From: DAOTXN01 sp034435435
GTDB taxonomy: Bacteria > Chloroflexota > Anaerolineae > S140-20
Assembly: GCA_034435435.1 (NCBI GenBank)
Contig: DAOTXN010000113.1
Location: 1-22,693 of the forward strand
Length of the DNA: 22,693 bases
Direction: 5' to 3'
This document shows, one piece after another, positions 22,149 to 22,693 of the stretch. The first letter of the stretch is position 1. Every line of letters begins with the position of its first letter. Position numbers and translations under genes: made by a program. Below the pieces are notes generated by a model that saw only the letters and a list, made by a program, of their open reading frames with translations, had not been told where the DNA came from and did no database searches.

Positions 22149-22693
22149 ATGGCTGAATTTTCGGGCAACGGAAAAGAAATGCAATCAGAGTTGCTCTCGG
22201 ACAACGGCAAAGGTCCGATTGGCTCGGTATTGGTGGTTGGCGCGGGCATCGGCGGCATGCAGGCCTCGCTCGACCTGGCCGAGGCCGGCCTCAAGGTGCA
22301 TTTGCTGGAGCGTTCGCCGGCCATCGGCGGCATTATGGCCCAGCTCGACAAGACCTTTCCCACCAACGACTGCGCCATGTGCATCATGTCGCCCAAGTTG
22401 GTGGAGTGCGGCCGCCACCTGAACATCGAGATCATCACGATGGCCGAACTGGAGGAGGTCGCCGGCGAGCCGGGGCGCATGACGGCCCGCGTCCGCCAGC
22501 ACCCGCGCTTCGTCGACCTGCAAAAGTGCACGGGCTGCGGCGACTGCGCGGCGGCCTGCCCGATCCAGGTGCCCGACCAATTCAACGCCGGCCTGGCCAC
22601 CCGGAAGGCCACCTACAAGCTCTATCCCCAGGCCACGCCGAACGCCTTTGCCATCGAGAAGCGCGGCACCGCCCCCTGTCGCCACGCCTGCCC
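22149..22693 (+). CDS. Large HdrA-like FAD oxidoreductase, 5' part (runs off window)
   Basis: Only the first 181 codons are present and the frame is open to the window end. A 24-residue leader precedes a dinucleotide fold (VLVVGAGIGGMQA, 27-39). DCAMCIMSPKLVECG (Cys75, Cys78, Cys87) follows, then a ferredoxin motif CTGCGDCAAACP (Cys127, 130, 133, 137). The fragment ends in TAPCRHAC, which in related proteins begins a glutamate-synthase-small-subunit-like iron-sulfur region. The full protein is therefore probably a long HdrA/GltD-type fusion able to take electrons from NAD(P)H; that is inference. GGAG (22138-22141) lies 7 bases before the ATG. It resembles HdrA1 more than HdrA2. Confidence 0.88.
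   Translation, partial: MAEFSGNGKEMQSELLSDNGKGPIGSVLVVGAGIGGMQASLDLAEAGLKVHLLERSPAIGGIMAQLDKTFPTNDCAMCIMSPKLVECGRHLNIEIITMAELEEVAGEPGRMTARVRQHPRFVDLQKCTGCGDCAAACPIQVPDQFNAGLATRKATYKLYPQATPNAFAIEKRGTAPCRHAC

Overview
The window reads as chromosome of a GC-rich bacterium, most likely a member of the Chloroflexota (Anaerolineae/Caldilineae-like). That placement is inference. It rests on a LexA with a Gram-positive-type GAAC-N4-GTTC operator, very large multi-sensor hybrid kinases, a MinD/patatin/cyclase signalling set, soluble HdrABC-type genes, and many short dispersed repeats. There is no rRNA, tRNA, CRISPR array or transposase gene. No gene-free stretch exceeds 300 bases; the largest are 1-265 (inverted repeat plus lexA promoter) and 14964-15175 (divergent promoter region).

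Region 1 (1-982). lexA is on the + strand. A strong promoter has a perfect SOS palindrome between its -35 and -10 boxes and a second, imperfect one just upstream. lexA ends in a 12-bp stem hairpin that also covers the stop codon of the convergent cyclase gene.

Region 2 (979-14963, all - strand). This is a signalling block, transcribed from high to low coordinates: a GAF-domain protein; a MinD/ParA-like ATPase; a cyclic-nucleotide-binding protein with a patatin-like domain that has lost its catalytic serine; a stand-alone response regulator; two huge hybrid histidine kinases related by duplication of their catalytic halves; and a GAF-PAS class III adenylate cyclase with the Lys/Thr pair of the IIIb subclass. 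ATGA overlaps join MinD to patatin and kinase to kinase. The cyclase makes the ligand the patatin-fused domain should bind, so the block looks like a self-contained cAMP and phosphorelay circuit.

Region 3 (15176-22693, all + strand). It diverges from region 2 through two recognisable promoters. This is a heterodisulfide-reductase-like operon: hdrC1-hdrB1-hdrA1-SRPBCC-hdrA2-hdrC2-hdrB2-GNAT-hdrA3 (the last runs off the window). All iron-sulfur and non-cubane cluster cysteines are present in the B and C subunits. The two small HdrA proteins divide the usual HdrA domains between them. The order recalls the sulfur-oxidising sHdr layout (C1-B1-A-hyp-C2-B2), with an SRPBCC protein in the hyp position and an extra HdrA, but no lipoate-binding protein is seen.

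Throughout the window, short palindromic or tandem repeats sit between genes and, unusually, in frame inside several genes (both kinases, hdrA2, hdrB2, and the 3' end of hdrB1).
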